Part shown: in pieces, positions 16,219 through 28,109 of the stretch
How the letters are laid out: every line of letters begins with the position of its first letter
Numbering within the stretch: position 1 is the first letter of the stretch
Position numbers and translations under genes: made by a program
Origin: Pseudideonella sakaiensis
Lineage (GTDB): Bacteria > Pseudomonadota > Gammaproteobacteria > Burkholderiales > Burkholderiaceae_C
Assembly (NCBI RefSeq): GCF_001293525.1
Contig: NZ_BBYR01000039.1
Span: 124,001-188,000, forward strand
Direction: 5' to 3'
DNA: 64,000 bases
The notes under the pieces: model-generated
Told to the model about the DNA's origin: nothing
The model's input: the letters and a program-made list of their open reading frames with translations, nothing else
Database searches by the model: none

Positions 16219-17181
16219 ATGAGTCGCGCCCTCGGCCTGAACGACCCGCTGCTGCCGCGGCCGCCCGGCGGCACGGGACGCGGCTTCGCGCTCGCGCTGC
16301 TGGTGCATGCCGCGCTGGTCGCGGGGCTGGCGGTCGGCGTGAGCTGGCGCACCAGCAACCCGCAGGGCCTGCAGGCCGAGCTCTGGGCCGCGGTGCCGCA
16401 GGCCGCCGCACCGCGCGCCACCGCGCCGGAGCCCGCGCCGGCCCCACCCCCCGAACCGCGGCCGGCGCCGCGCCCGCGGCCGCCCGAGCCGGCCCCGCCG
16501 CCCCCGGCCCCCGCGGCCGCGCCGGCGCCGGATGCCCAGATCGCGATCGAGCGCGCCCGCCGCGAGGAACGCGAGCGCCAGGCCGAGCAGCGCCGCGAGG
16601 AGCAGGCGCGCCGCGCCGCCGAACGCCAGAAGGCCGAGCAGGCCGAGAAGGCCGCGCGCGAGAAGGCTGCCCGCGAGCGGGCGGACAAGGAGAAGGCGGA
16701 GAAGGCCGAGAAGGAGCGCCGCGAGGCCGCGCAGAAGCTCGAGCAGGCCCAGGCCGAGAAGCGCCGCCAGGCGGAGGACGAGCGCCGTGCCAAGGCCGAG
16801 GCGGCGCGCCTCGAGCAGGAGCGCGCGGCGGCACTGCAGCGCATGATGCGCCAGGCCGGCGGCGCCACCGGCGAGGCCGGCGGCAGCGGCAGCGCGGCGC
16901 AGAGCGCGGCCCCGTCGGCCGGCTACACCGGCCGCGTGATCGCGCGCATCAAGCCGAACATCGTCTTCGTCGACGACCTCGCCACCAACCCGGAGGCGGT
17001 GGTGCTGGTGCGGCTCGCGCCGGACGGCCGCATCATCGGCCACAAGCTCGTGCGCAGCAGCGGCGTGCGCGAGTGGGACCAGGCCGTCCAGCGCGCAATC
17101 GAGCGCACCGAGGTGCTGCCGCGCGATGTCGACGGCCGGGTGCCGTCCAGCATGGAGATCACCTTCCGGCCGCGCGAGTGA
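16219..17181 (+). CDS. tolA: Tol-Pal system protein TolA
   Basis: A 320-residue TolA. One inner-membrane helix at about residues 20-42 (GRGFALALLVHAALVAGLAVGVSW), then a Pro/Ala-rich linker (65-100), a long charged Ala/Glu/Lys/Arg coiled coil (105-215), and the C-terminal domain (235-320) with GRVIARIKPNIVF, VVLVRLAPDGRIIG and STGVREWDQAV-like sequence that in other species contacts TolB and colicins. It spans the periplasm and connects TolQR to the outer membrane. tolB and pal, which normally follow, are missing: the next gene is on the opposite strand. Confidence 0.95.
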   Translation: MSRALGLNDPLLPRPPGGTGRGFALALLVHAALVAGLAVGVSWRTSNPQGLQAELWAAVPQAAAPRATAPEPAPAPPPEPRPAPRPRPPEPAPPPPAPAAAPAPDAQIAIERARREERERQAEQRREEQARRAAERQKAEQAEKAAREKAARERADKEKAEKAEKERREAAQKLEQAQAEKRRQAEDERRAKAEAARLEQERAAALQRMMRQAGGATGEAGGSGSAAQSAAPSAGYTGRVIARIKPNIVFVDDLATNPEAVVLVRLAPDGRIIGHKLVRSSGVREWDQAVQRAIERTEVLPRDVDGRVPSSMEITFRPRE

Positions 17182-17263
17182 GGGCCGGGGCCGGCCGCAG
17201 CACAGCGGCCAGGCGCGCAGACGCGCGGCCGGCCGCGCCGCGACGCGGTCCGGCCGCAGGCAC

Positions 17264-19879
17264 TCAGGACACGCCCGGCGCGGGCAGCGCGGGGCCGGCC
17301 GCAAAAGCCTGCGGACCGTCCGCCGGCGCGGGCCCGGGCACCGCCACCGCCGCCATCGGCCCGGCCGCCGGCGCGGGCAGCGCGGCCTGCGGCAGCGAGA
17401 GCTCGAGCAGCGTGCCGCCCTCCGGCCGCGCGACCGCCTTCAGCTCGCCATCGGCCGACAGCGCGATGCGCCGCGCGATCGCCAGGCCGAGCCCCGTGGC
17501 CCCCTCGCTGCTGTCCTTGCTGGGGTGCACGCTGCTGAAGGGCTCGAACAGGCGGTGCAGCTGATCGGCCGCGATCGACGGGCCGCCGTCGCGCACCTGC
17601 AGCAGGGTCTCGCCGCCGAAGGCCCAGCCGATCACCTCGACCGCACCGCCGGCCGGCGTCACCTCGATCGCATGGCGCAACAGCTGCCCGACCAGCTCGT
17701 CGGCCGCGGCCGGCTCGAGGGCGATCGCCAGCGGGCGCTGCGGCAGCGCCACGCTCAGCACCACCTGCCGCTGCTCGGCCAGCGGGCCGAGCGTGCGGCG
17801 CGCCACCTCGACCACGCCGCGCAGGTCCAGCGCCGCCGCCGGCCCGGTGCGCGGCAGGCGCTCCAGGCGGGCCAGCTCCAGCAGCTCGTTGACCATGCGC
17901 AGCATGCCCTGGCCGGCGCGGTGGATCTCCTCCAGCAGCGCCTGCTGGCGCTGCGGATCGAGCGCGCGCTGGCGGCCGATCTCGGTGAAGCCGAGGATGG
18001 ACTGCAGCGGCGTGCGCAGCTCATGGCTGACGCTGGCGATGAAGTCCGACTTGAGGCGCGAGACCTGCTCGGCCGCCTCGCGCGCCGCGACGATCGCGCG
18101 CTCGGCCTCGCGGAACTCGGTCAGGTCGACGAAAGCGTTCAGCACCGCGACCGGCTGGCCGTCCTCGCCGGGCACCGCCACCTTGTTCATCCGCACCAGG
18201 CGGCGCGACTGGTCGACCCGCGTGTAGAGCAGCTCGGCGCTGTCGCTTCCGCCCTGGCGCAGCAGCTGCTCGTCGCGCTCGCGCTGGGCCTGTCGATCGG
18301 CCTGCGTCCAGTGCTCGCCGGCGACGCGGCCGAGCACCTCCTCGCGGCGGCGCTGGTTGAAGGCCTCCCAGGCCTGGTTGACGCTCATGAATCGGCCGTC
18401 GCGGTCGATGATGGAGACCGGCACGGGCACCAGCTCGAGCAGGCGGGCGGTGAACTCGACCTGGCCGCGCAGCTTGTCCTGCAGCAGCAGCCGCTCGGTC
18501 TCGTCGACCGCGCTGCCCGCGAAGCCGCGCAGCTCGTCGCCGTCGTAGAGCGGCACCACCGTGATGTCGAAGCGGCGCTCGATGCCGTAGGGCCCGCCGA
18601 GCAGGCCGATCGCGCGGCGCGGCGTGCGCCCGCGCTGCGGATCGAACAGCGCCGCCACCGCCTCGCGCGAGGCCGGCAGGAACAGCTCCGGCAGCCACTG
18701 CCCGACCGCCTGCTGGGCGCTGCGCCCGCTGACATCGGTGTAGCGGCCGTTGACGAAGCTGACGCGGCCGTCGCGGCCGACGCGGAAGATCAGCTCCGGC
18801 ACCAGCTTGAACAGCTCGGTCAGCTGGCGCTCGCGGTTCTCGACCGCCTCGTGCACCGACTGCTGGCCGCGCTGCGCCCGCTCGTGGCTGCGCAACGCCA
18901 GCCAGGCGTAGGCCGTCAGCGCCACCAGGCCGAGCGTGATCACCAGGCGGCCGAGCAGCAGCGGCAGCATGGCATCGAACCACTGCGCCACCAGCCGGCT
19001 GCGCGGCATCTCCACCAGCACGACCAGCGGACGGTGGCGCGAGACCCGGTAGCCGATCAGCTGCGTGCCGTCGCGCAGGCCGGGGCCGACCAGGCTGCCG
19101 CGCTCGCGCGGCAGGTCGAAGTCGGTGAACAGCGGGTGGCCGAGCAGGCGCTGGCCCGGCGTGACGGGCGCCCACGGCAGCGCCGCGATCACCCGGCCCT
19201 GGTAGCTGGTGAGCACGGCCACGGTGTGTTCGTCGCGGACGGCCAGCTGCTGGTAGGACGCGAAGCGGTCGGGGTCGATCAGCGCCACCAGCAGCAGGTT
19301 GTCGCTGCCGGCCACGCGCACCCGCCGCACCAGCGGCAGCATGGTGCCGCGGGCGAGCGAGGGCATGCTCGCCTGGTCCCGCGCGAGGTGCACCAGCCCG
19401 GCGCCGCGCAGCACCTCGCCCAGCGCGTCGTGGCCGGCCTCGGGCTGGACGCCGAGCAGGCCCGGGTCGATCACCAGCCCGACCTCGGCCGCCACGGTGC
19501 TGGCCAGCACCTGCCCCTGCGCATCCACCGCCGCGAGGCTGCGCAGCACGGGCAAGGACGCGAGCGACTGCTGCAGCAGCGGCGCCAGCGTGGCCGGGTG
19601 CACCGCGCCCTCGGCGGCCACGTGCTCGGCCAAGGCCGACAGCGCATTGCCGACCGCGTCGACGCTGCGCGTGGCGTGGTCCTCGATCACCGTGGCCGTC
19701 CCCATCAGCCGGGCCGCCTCGTCGTCGCGCAGCCGGTCGAACTGCAGCCACGCGGCGATCGCCAGGCTCAGCAGCGGGAACAGCGCCAGCAGCGAGCCGA
19801 TCCACACCAGGGTGCGGCTGCGTGGGAATCGCACAACGCCGGCCTCGGCCGTCGCGGGGGAGCGCAAGGAGGAATTCAC
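17264..19879 (-). CDS. Membrane sensor histidine kinase with periplasmic sensor and two PAS domains
   Basis: An 871-residue kinase. Membrane helices at about 24-45 and 304-328 bracket a 260-residue periplasmic sensor of Cache type. Two PAS domains follow (about 348-465, including FVNGRYTDVSGRSAQQAVGQ; and 475-592, including FMSVNQAWEAFNQRRREEVLG). The HisKA region contains SHELRTPLQSILG with His 619, and an ATPase domain runs to about 830 (GLGLAIARRIA). The normally invariant N-box Asn is His 736 (LLRHAIEVTP), and the G1 box is DGGPSI. A start at GTG 19879 is assumed. It diverges from two response regulators, presumably its partners. No receiver is fused to it. Confidence 0.85.
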   Translation of the reverse strand: MNSSLRSPATAEAGVVRFPRSRTLVWIGSLLALFPLLSLAIAAWLQFDRLRDDEAARLMGTATVIEDHATRSVDAVGNALSALAEHVAAEGAVHPATLAPLLQQSLASLPVLRSLAAVDAQGQVLASTVAAEVGLVIDPGLLGVQPEAGHDALGEVLRGAGLVHLARDQASMPSLARGTMLPLVRRVRVAGSDNLLLVALIDPDRFASYQQLAVRDEHTVAVLTSYQGRVIAALPWAPVTPGQRLLGHPLFTDFDLPRERGSLVGPGLRDGTQLIGYRVSRHRPLVVLVEMPRSRLVAQWFDAMLPLLLGRLVITLGLVALTAYAWLALRSHERAQRGQQSVHEAVENRERQLTELFKLVPELIFRVGRDGRVSFVNGRYTDVSGRSAQQAVGQWLPELFLPASREAVAALFDPQRGRTPRRAIGLLGGPYGIERRFDITVVPLYDGDELRGFAGSAVDETERLLLQDKLRGQVEFTARLLELVPVPVSIIDRDGRFMSVNQAWEAFNQRRREEVLGRVAGEHWTQADRQAQRERDEQLLRQGGSDSAELLYTRVDQSRRLVRMNKVAVPGEDGQPVAVLNAFVDLTEFREAERAIVAAREAAEQVSRLKSDFIASVSHELRTPLQSILGFTEIGRQRALDPQRQQALLEEIHRAGQGMLRMVNELLELARLERLPRTGPAAALDLRGVVEVARRTLGPLAEQRQVVLSVALPQRPLAIALEPAAADELVGQLLRHAIEVTPAGGAVEVIGWAFGGETLLQVRDGGPSIAADQLHRLFEPFSSVHPSKDSSEGATGLGLAIARRIALSADGELKAVARPEGGTLLELSLPQAALPAPAAGPMAAVAVPGPAPADGPQAFAAGPALPAPGVS

Positions 19880-20037
19880 GGGGAACGAAGCGCGGTCGGG
19901 TGAATCGATCAGGAGACGCCTGCTTTATCGGTATCAATTCGATCATCTTTAGCGAATCCATGGGCGCGACAGGGTCTGGCGCGGGCCTGCCACACGGCAG
20001 CATTGGCGCGCAGGTTCCGGATTCGGCCGCGATGCCG

Positions 20038-20043
20038 CAGAAT
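20038..20043 (+). promoter_or_regulatory. -10-like box upstream of the HTH-REC regulator
   Basis: CAGAAT at 20038-20043, 25 bases before ATG 20069, lies at the edge of a locally AT-richer stretch (about 19915-19960) that must contain the divergent promoters of the kinase and regulators. No clear -35 is visible. Confidence 0.3.
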
Positions 20044-20068
20044 TCCCACCTTGTCCCCCGGCGACACC

Positions 20069-20707
20069 ATGCGAGAGCGACCCTCCCCTGATCCCGAACC
20101 CGACGACTGGACCACGCTCGATGTCGCCCGCCGCCTCAACCTGGCCGTCCGCTCGGTCCAGCTGATGGTCGACCGCGGTGAGCTGGACGCCTGGCGCACC
20201 CCCGGCGGTCACCGCCGCATCTCGCGCGCTTCCGTGGAACGCTGGCTCGCGTCGCGCCAGGGCGGTGCGGCACGCAGCGCCGGCACCCCGCCGCGCAGCG
20301 AACCGCGGCGCGCCTCGCGGCGCATCCTGCTGATCGAGGACTCACGGCACTACCAGACGCTGGTGTCCATGCTGCTCGCCGACCGCTTCCCCGACGCCGA
20401 GCTGCACATCGCGGACAACGGCATCCCGGGGCTGGCGATGGCCGGCCAGCTGCAGCCGGACCTGCTGATCGTGGACATCCTGCTGCCCGGCATCGACGGC
20501 GCGACCCTGATCACCAACCTGCGCTCGCACCCGCAGTTCAGTGCGATGAAGCTGCTCGTGATCACCTCGCTGACGGAGGAAGAGCGGGCCCCCTACGCCT
20601 TCGCGCTGGGCGGCGTGCCGGTGGTGCACAAGCCCGACCTGGTGCGCGAACTGCCGCCGCTGGTCGCGCAGTGCCTGGAGCGGGCGGCGGAGGCCAGCCC
20701 GGCGTGA
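20069..20707 (+). CDS. Response regulator with N-terminal MerR-like helix-turn-helix and C-terminal receiver
   Basis: A 212-residue protein with the domain order reversed from ordinary response regulators. Residues about 14-63 (TLDVARRLNLAVRSVQLMVDRGELDAWRTPGGHRRI) are a MerR/excisionase-type winged helix with the GGHRRI wing. Residues about 84-205 are a receiver, with acidic pair ED 90-91, phospho-acceptor Asp 136 in VDILLPGIDG and Lys near VVHKPDL. It probably binds DNA under control of the divergent kinase. ATG 20069 is preferred over an upstream in-frame start at 20003, whose added residues look noncoding. The next gene overlaps it (GTGA). Confidence 0.8.
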   Translation: MRERPSPDPEPDDWTTLDVARRLNLAVRSVQLMVDRGELDAWRTPGGHRRISRASVERWLASRQGGAARSAGTPPRSEPRRASRRILLIEDSRHYQTLVSMLLADRFPDAELHIADNGIPGLAMAGQLQPDLLIVDILLPGIDGATLITNLRSHPQFSAMKLLVITSLTEEERAPYAFALGGVPVVHKPDLVRELPPLVAQCLERAAEASPA

Positions 20708-21441
20708 GCGCCCCGCGGGTCCTGCTGCTGGAGGACGATGCGTCGATCCGGCGCTTCGTCGCGATGGCCCTGGAACTCAGCGGCATCGAGCTGCTGGAGT
20801 GCGAGACGGTGGCCCAGGCGCTGCAGACGCTGCGCGGCGGGCCGGTGCGCCTGATCATCACCGACCTGATGCTGCGCAACGAGTCCGGCTTCGACCTGCT
20901 GAAGGCGCTGGACGAGGCGCCCACGCTGGCCGCGGACGCGCGCATCGCCGTGTTCAGTGCCGGCCTCAACACCCCCACGCTGAAGCGCCTGGCCGGGCAT
21001 CGCATCTGGCGCGTGCTGTCGAAGCCGACGACGGTGGCCGCGCTGGAGGACTGCGTGCGCGACGCGCTGGCCGACACGCCGGCCTCCGAGCCCGGCGCCC
21101 CGGAGCCCGCCACCAGCCCCGACGAGGCGCAGGCGATAGCGCTGCATTTCGGCGGCGAGGTCCGCCTGTTCCGCACCTACCGCGCGGCCTGCCTGACGCA
21201 GTTCGCCCTCGACGTGGCGGGCGGCGACAGCGCCGTCGCGCGGCGCGACGCGGCCGAGCTGCGGCGCCTCGGCCACAGCCTGAAGTCCGTGCTGAAGATG
21301 CTCGGGCAGCCCGAGGCCGCGGAACGCGCGGCCGCGCTGGACCGCGCCGCCGCCGGCACCGACTGGCCCGAGACGCAGCAGAGCTGGGCCGCGCTGCGCG
21401 AGCACCTGCTGGCGCTGGGCCCGGGTCCGGTACCGGCCTGA
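20704..21441 (+). CDS. Receiver-histidine phosphotransfer (REC-Hpt) protein
   Basis: A 245-residue protein starting with GTG overlapping the preceding stop. Residues 4-120 form a receiver: acidic pair Asp 11/Asp 12, phospho-acceptor Asp 54 in ITDLML, and Lys 108 in LSKPTT. Residues about 145-235 look like an Hpt helical bundle, with LGHSLKSVLKMLG placing a candidate phospho-His at 191. The pair HTH-REC plus REC-Hpt next to a kinase lacking its own receiver suggests a branched phosphorelay. There is no DNA-binding domain, so it most likely relays or buffers phosphate. Confidence 0.75.
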   Translation: MSAPRVLLLEDDASIRRFVAMALELSGIELLECETVAQALQTLRGGPVRLIITDLMLRNESGFDLLKALDEAPTLAADARIAVFSAGLNTPTLKRLAGHRIWRVLSKPTTVAALEDCVRDALADTPASEPGAPEPATSPDEAQAIALHFGGEVRLFRTYRAACLTQFALDVAGGDSAVARRDAAELRRLGHSLKSVLKMLGQPEAAERAAALDRAAAGTDWPETQQSWAALREHLLALGPGPVPA

Positions 21442-21502
21442 ACCAGGCCCGCGGTCGCAGCCGCCGCGCGGCGCCGGCCGGGTGTGTCGGGCCGGGCGGG
21501 CG

Positions 21503-22198
21503 TCAGTCCAGCCGGCCGGCGCCGTCCCCGGGATCCTCCTCCGGCTTCAAGCCGGCGGCCGCCCCGAGCGCCGCCAGCAGCCCGCGCTGCATCGTCGCCT
21601 GGTCCAGGCTGGGCCGGCCAGCGACCCGCGCGGCCTGCGCCGGCAGCCACGGCACGTGCAGGAAGCCCCCACGCAGCGCCGCGGCCGGGCCGGCCAGCCG
21701 GTGCATCAGGTGGAAAAAGACCTGGTTGCAGACGAAGGTGCCGGCGCTGTACGACACCGCGGCCGGCACGCCGGCCGCCCGCGCGGCCGCGGCCATCGCC
21801 TTCACCGGCCAGCGGGCGAAGTAGGCGGCCGGCGCGCCGGCGACGACCGGCGCCTCCGCCGGGCGCAGGCCGCCGTTGTCGGCGATGCGCGCATCGACCA
21901 GGTTGATCGCGACGCGCTCGAAGGACAGCTCGGCGCGGCCGCCGGCCTGCCCGATCGCCAGCACCGCCGACGGCGCGAGGCGCGCGAGCGCGGCATCGAG
22001 CACCGCGGGAGCCCGGTCGAAGCGGCAGGGGAGCTCGAGCGCGTGCACCTGCCAGCCGCCGACGCGGCGGCCCTCCAGCGCGAAGGCGAGGTCGCGGGAG
22101 GGGTTGAGCGTGTCGCCGTCGAAGGGCTCGAAGCCGGTCAGCAGCAACACGCCGGCGGGGCGTTCGGGCTCGGAGGGACGGGGGGTCGAGTCGGTCAC
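21503..22198 (-). CDS. pcp: Pyroglutamyl-peptidase I
   Basis: A 231-residue cysteine peptidase (family C15) that removes N-terminal pyroglutamate from peptides, releasing 5-oxoproline. The core begins VLLTGFEPFDGDTLNPS and includes ERVAINLVDARIADNGG (Glu region), the nucleophile motif SAGTFVCNQVFF (Cys) and GGFLHVPWLP (His). The start is uncertain: GTG 22198 is the nearest start ahead of conserved sequence, without a clear ribosome site. The C-terminal 15 residues are an acidic tail. A 5-oxoprolinase lies 1.3 kb away on the same strand, a meaningful pairing. Confidence 0.92.
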   Translation of the reverse strand: MTDSTPRPSEPERPAGVLLLTGFEPFDGDTLNPSRDLAFALEGRRVGGWQVHALELPCRFDRAPAVLDAALARLAPSAVLAIGQAGGRAELSFERVAINLVDARIADNGGLRPAEAPVVAGAPAAYFARWPVKAMAAAARAAGVPAAVSYSAGTFVCNQVFFHLMHRLAGPAAALRGGFLHVPWLPAQAARVAGRPSLDQATMQRGLLAALGAAAGLKPEEDPGDGAGRLD

Positions 22199-22297
22199 CG
22201 GGGGTCGAGGAGGCAGGACGAGGGGAGTGGGTCGCCGGCCGCGCGAGCGCGCCGCGGCCCCGAGCTTACGGTGCGCGGCCGCGGGGCATCCGGGGCC

Positions 22298-22303
22298 TAC
22301 ACT
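22298..22303 (+). promoter_or_regulatory. -10 box for the GNAT-flavin fusion gene
   Basis: TACACT at 22298-22303 lies 22 bases before ATG 22326, so the leader would be about 16 bases. No clear -35 or Shine-Dalgarno is seen. Confidence 0.4.
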
Positions 22304-22325
22304 GGCGCGCCCTCTGCCGCCGCCC

Positions 22326-23498
22326 ATGACCGCTGCCCGCCTCGTCCCCGCCACCCTCGAGACCGCCCGCCTGTGCATCCGGCCCGTCGAGGCCGCGGAC
22401 CTGCCGGCGCTGCTGGTGGTCAATGGCGACGAGGCGGTGACGCGCCACCTGCCCTACCCGGCCTGGCGCCACCTGGACGACGCCCGCGCCTGGCTGGACC
22501 GCATCGCCGGCCGGGCCGCGAGCGGCGAGCTGCTGCAGTGCGTGATCGCCGAGCGGGACGGCGGCGGCGTCGTCGGCAGCTGCCTGCTGTTCCGCCTCGA
22601 GCCCGAGAGCGCGCGCGCCGAGCTCGGCTACGTGCTCGGGCGCGCGCACTGGGGCCGCGGCCTGATGCACGAGGCGATGCAGGCCTTCGTCGCACACGCC
22701 TTCGGCGCCTGCGGGCTGCGCCGGCTGGATGCCGTGATCGACCCGCGCAATGCCGCGTCGGCCCGCGTGCTCGAGCGCCTGGGCTTCGTGCGCGAGGGCC
22801 TGCTGCGGGCGCACACGCGCTTCAAGGGCGAGCTGACGGACACCGCGCTCTACGGCCGGCTGGCCGACGACCCCCCGCCGGCCGGCCGCGCGCCGGCGGA
22901 CGCGCTGCGCTCGCCGCAGTCGCTGGCCGCCCACGCCGGCCCGGTGTCCGACGCGGCACGGCGCAAGGAGGCCGACCACCTGCACCCGGTCTACCGCCGC
23001 TGGATCGAGGCCGCGCCGTACGCGGTGCTGGCCACGGTCGGGCCCGAGGGCCTGGATGCGTCGCCGCGCGGCGACCCGGCGCCGCTGGTGCGCGTGGTCG
23101 ACGAGCGGACCCTGTGGCTGCCCGAGCGCCGCGGCAACAACCGGCTGGACAGCGTCGGCAACCTCGTGCGCGACCCGCGCGTCGCGCTGCTCTTCCTGGT
23201 GCCCGGCGTCGGCGAGGCGCTGCGCGTGAACGGCCGCGCCTGGGTCCGCACCGACCCGGCGGTGCGCGCGGCCTGCGCCACCGCCGAGGCCGAGCCGGCC
23301 TTCGTGATCGAGGTGCGCATCGAGCGGGTCTACTTCCAGCACGAGCGCGCCGCGCGCCGCGCCGGCCTGTGGGCGGCAGGGCCCCGGCCCGCGGTGCCGG
23401 ACGCGGCCGCGATGCTGGCGGCGCTGGCGGCCACGCCGCCGGATGGACCCGGCACCGCTGCGCCGCCGCGGCCGGCGCCGGGCGGCGACGGCCGCTGA
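22326..23498 (+). CDS. Fusion of GNAT acetyltransferase and pyridoxamine-phosphate-oxidase-like flavin domain
   Basis: A 390-residue protein of two usually separate enzymes. Residues 1-180 are a RimJ/RimL-type N-acetyltransferase: ETARLCIRPVEAADLPAL, then VLGRAHWGRGLMHEAMQAFVAHAF (acetyl-CoA loop) and NAASARVLERLGFVREG. Residues about 205-365 are a split-barrel flavin-binding domain: YRRWIEAAPYAVLATVGPEGLDASPRGD, LWLPERRGNNRLDSVGNLVRDPRVALLFLVPG and LRVNGRAW, resembling the MSMEG_1061-type PNPOx-like family. A Pro-rich tail ends it. One continuous frame with no stop between domains supports a true fusion. The substrate of neither half is evident. It overlaps nothing and faces the oxoprolinase convergently, 7 bases apart. 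Confidence 0.8.
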   Translation: MTAARLVPATLETARLCIRPVEAADLPALLVVNGDEAVTRHLPYPAWRHLDDARAWLDRIAGRAASGELLQCVIAERDGGGVVGSCLLFRLEPESARAELGYVLGRAHWGRGLMHEAMQAFVAHAFGACGLRRLDAVIDPRNAASARVLERLGFVREGLLRAHTRFKGELTDTALYGRLADDPPPAGRAPADALRSPQSLAAHAGPVSDAARRKEADHLHPVYRRWIEAAPYAVLATVGPEGLDASPRGDPAPLVRVVDERTLWLPERRGNNRLDSVGNLVRDPRVALLFLVPGVGEALRVNGRAWVRTDPAVRAACATAEAEPAFVIEVRIERVYFQHERAARRAGLWAAGPRPAVPDAAAMLAALAATPPDGPGTAAPPRPAPGGDGR

Positions 23499-23505
23499 GC
23501 GGGCG

Positions 23506-27312
<3,807 letters not shown>

Positions 27313-27391
27313 CGGTCGGATCCCTCTTCGGGGAGGCAGGAAGGAAGGCCCGCGTGGCGGCGGGCCGGGAACGGCAGGGACGGGGCGGCGG

Positions 27392-27961
27392 TCACAGCGA
27401 GCTGGCGGCGCGGGCGGCCTGGTCGTACAGGCCCGAGAAGCTGCGCAGCAGCCGGGCGACCTCGCCGATGTCCTGGTTGCGGCCCAGGTCCAGCGGGTCG
27501 ACCAGGCAGGTCTCGCGCACCGCGCGGTAGCGCGCGACCGCGGCCTCGCCCGCCGGGGTCGGCGCGTAGAACACCTCCTTGCCCTGCTTCTCGCCGTGCG
27601 CCAGCCCGGCCGCCACCAGCTTCTTCAGCGAGTAGGCGACGACGTGGGTGTCCTCGTAATTGAGCACGAAGCAGATGTCGGCGAGCTTCTTGTTGCGGGC
27701 GCGGTGGTTGATGTGGTGCAGCAGCAGCACGTCGGTGATCGCGAGGTCCGGGCAGCCGGCGGCCGCCATGCAGCGGATGGCCCAGCGCGAGAAGGCGTTC
27801 CAGGCGACGATCAGGCCGAACTCGAACTCCGACAGCTCGACGCTGCGTGCCGACACGAGGTGCGAGGACGAGACGATGCCGGCGCCGGGCAGGGGCGCCG
27901 CGAGCGCGGCCGGCGGGGCCGCGGCACGCGTGGGCGGACGCGCGGGCTTGGGTGTTTTCAC
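27392..27961 (-). CDS. Winged-helix (MarR-type) transcriptional regulator
   Basis: A 189-residue protein. After a Pro/Ala-rich N-terminus, residues about 45-160 hold a MarR-like fold: [16 protein letters not shown] (dimer helix), [68 protein letters not shown] contains helix-turn-helix and wing. GTG 27961 is chosen because GAGG stands about 8 bases upstream and residues further upstream look noncoding. It diverges from the TRAP operon and lies 79 bases beyond the oxoprolinase start, so it probably controls both. The ligand is unknown. Confidence 0.78.
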   Translation of the reverse strand: MKTPKPARPPTRAAAPPAALAAPLPGAGIVSSSHLVSARSVELSEFEFGLIVAWNAFSRWAIRCMAAAGCPDLAITDVLLLHHINHRARNKKLADICFVLNYEDTHVVAYSLKKLVAAGLAHGEKQGKEVFYAPTPAGEAAVARYRAVRETCLVDPLDLGRNQDIGEVARLLRSFSGLYDQAARAASSL

Positions 27962-27977
27962 CGAGACGCCTCGAATT

Positions 27978-27990
27978 CGTTGATGAAACG
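27978..27990. promoter_or_regulatory. Candidate operator palindrome in the regulator/TRAP intergenic region
   Basis: CGTTGATGAAACG is an inverted repeat (CGTT, 5-base spacer, AACG) that abuts the -35 box of the TRAP promoter and lies 17 bases upstream of the regulator start. Position and symmetry suit binding of a MarR-type dimer blocking both promoters. Confidence 0.4.
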
Positions 27991-28020
27991 TTGACAATTT
28001 ATCGGAACACTTCCTAGACT
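27991..28020 (+). promoter_or_regulatory. Strong sigma-70 promoter for the TRAP transporter operon
   Basis: Perfect TTGACA at 27991-27996 and TAGACT at 28015-28020, spaced by 18 bases. The start would be near 28027, leaving about 80 bases before dctP. It is among the best promoter matches in the window. Confidence 0.72.
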
Positions 28021-28109
28021 TCAAGCGTCCCCGATGACGGGACCCCGCGGCACACTTCGTGCTCGCCAGCCGCGTCGCCCCCGACCCCCGACCCCCACCC
28101 GGAGCGCCC

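Noticed and set aside
17126-19903. Long plus-strand open frame antisense to the sensor kinase
   Set aside because: Composition is Gln/His/Arg/Ala-rich with no domain, while the opposite strand has clear PAS, HisKA and ATPase motifs.
18021-20003. Alternative minus-strand frame upstream of the kinase beginning MDSLKMIEL
   Set aside because: The few normal-looking residues come from the AT-rich intergenic patch; the frame then becomes noncoding Ala/Arg-rich sequence in competition with the real kinase frame.
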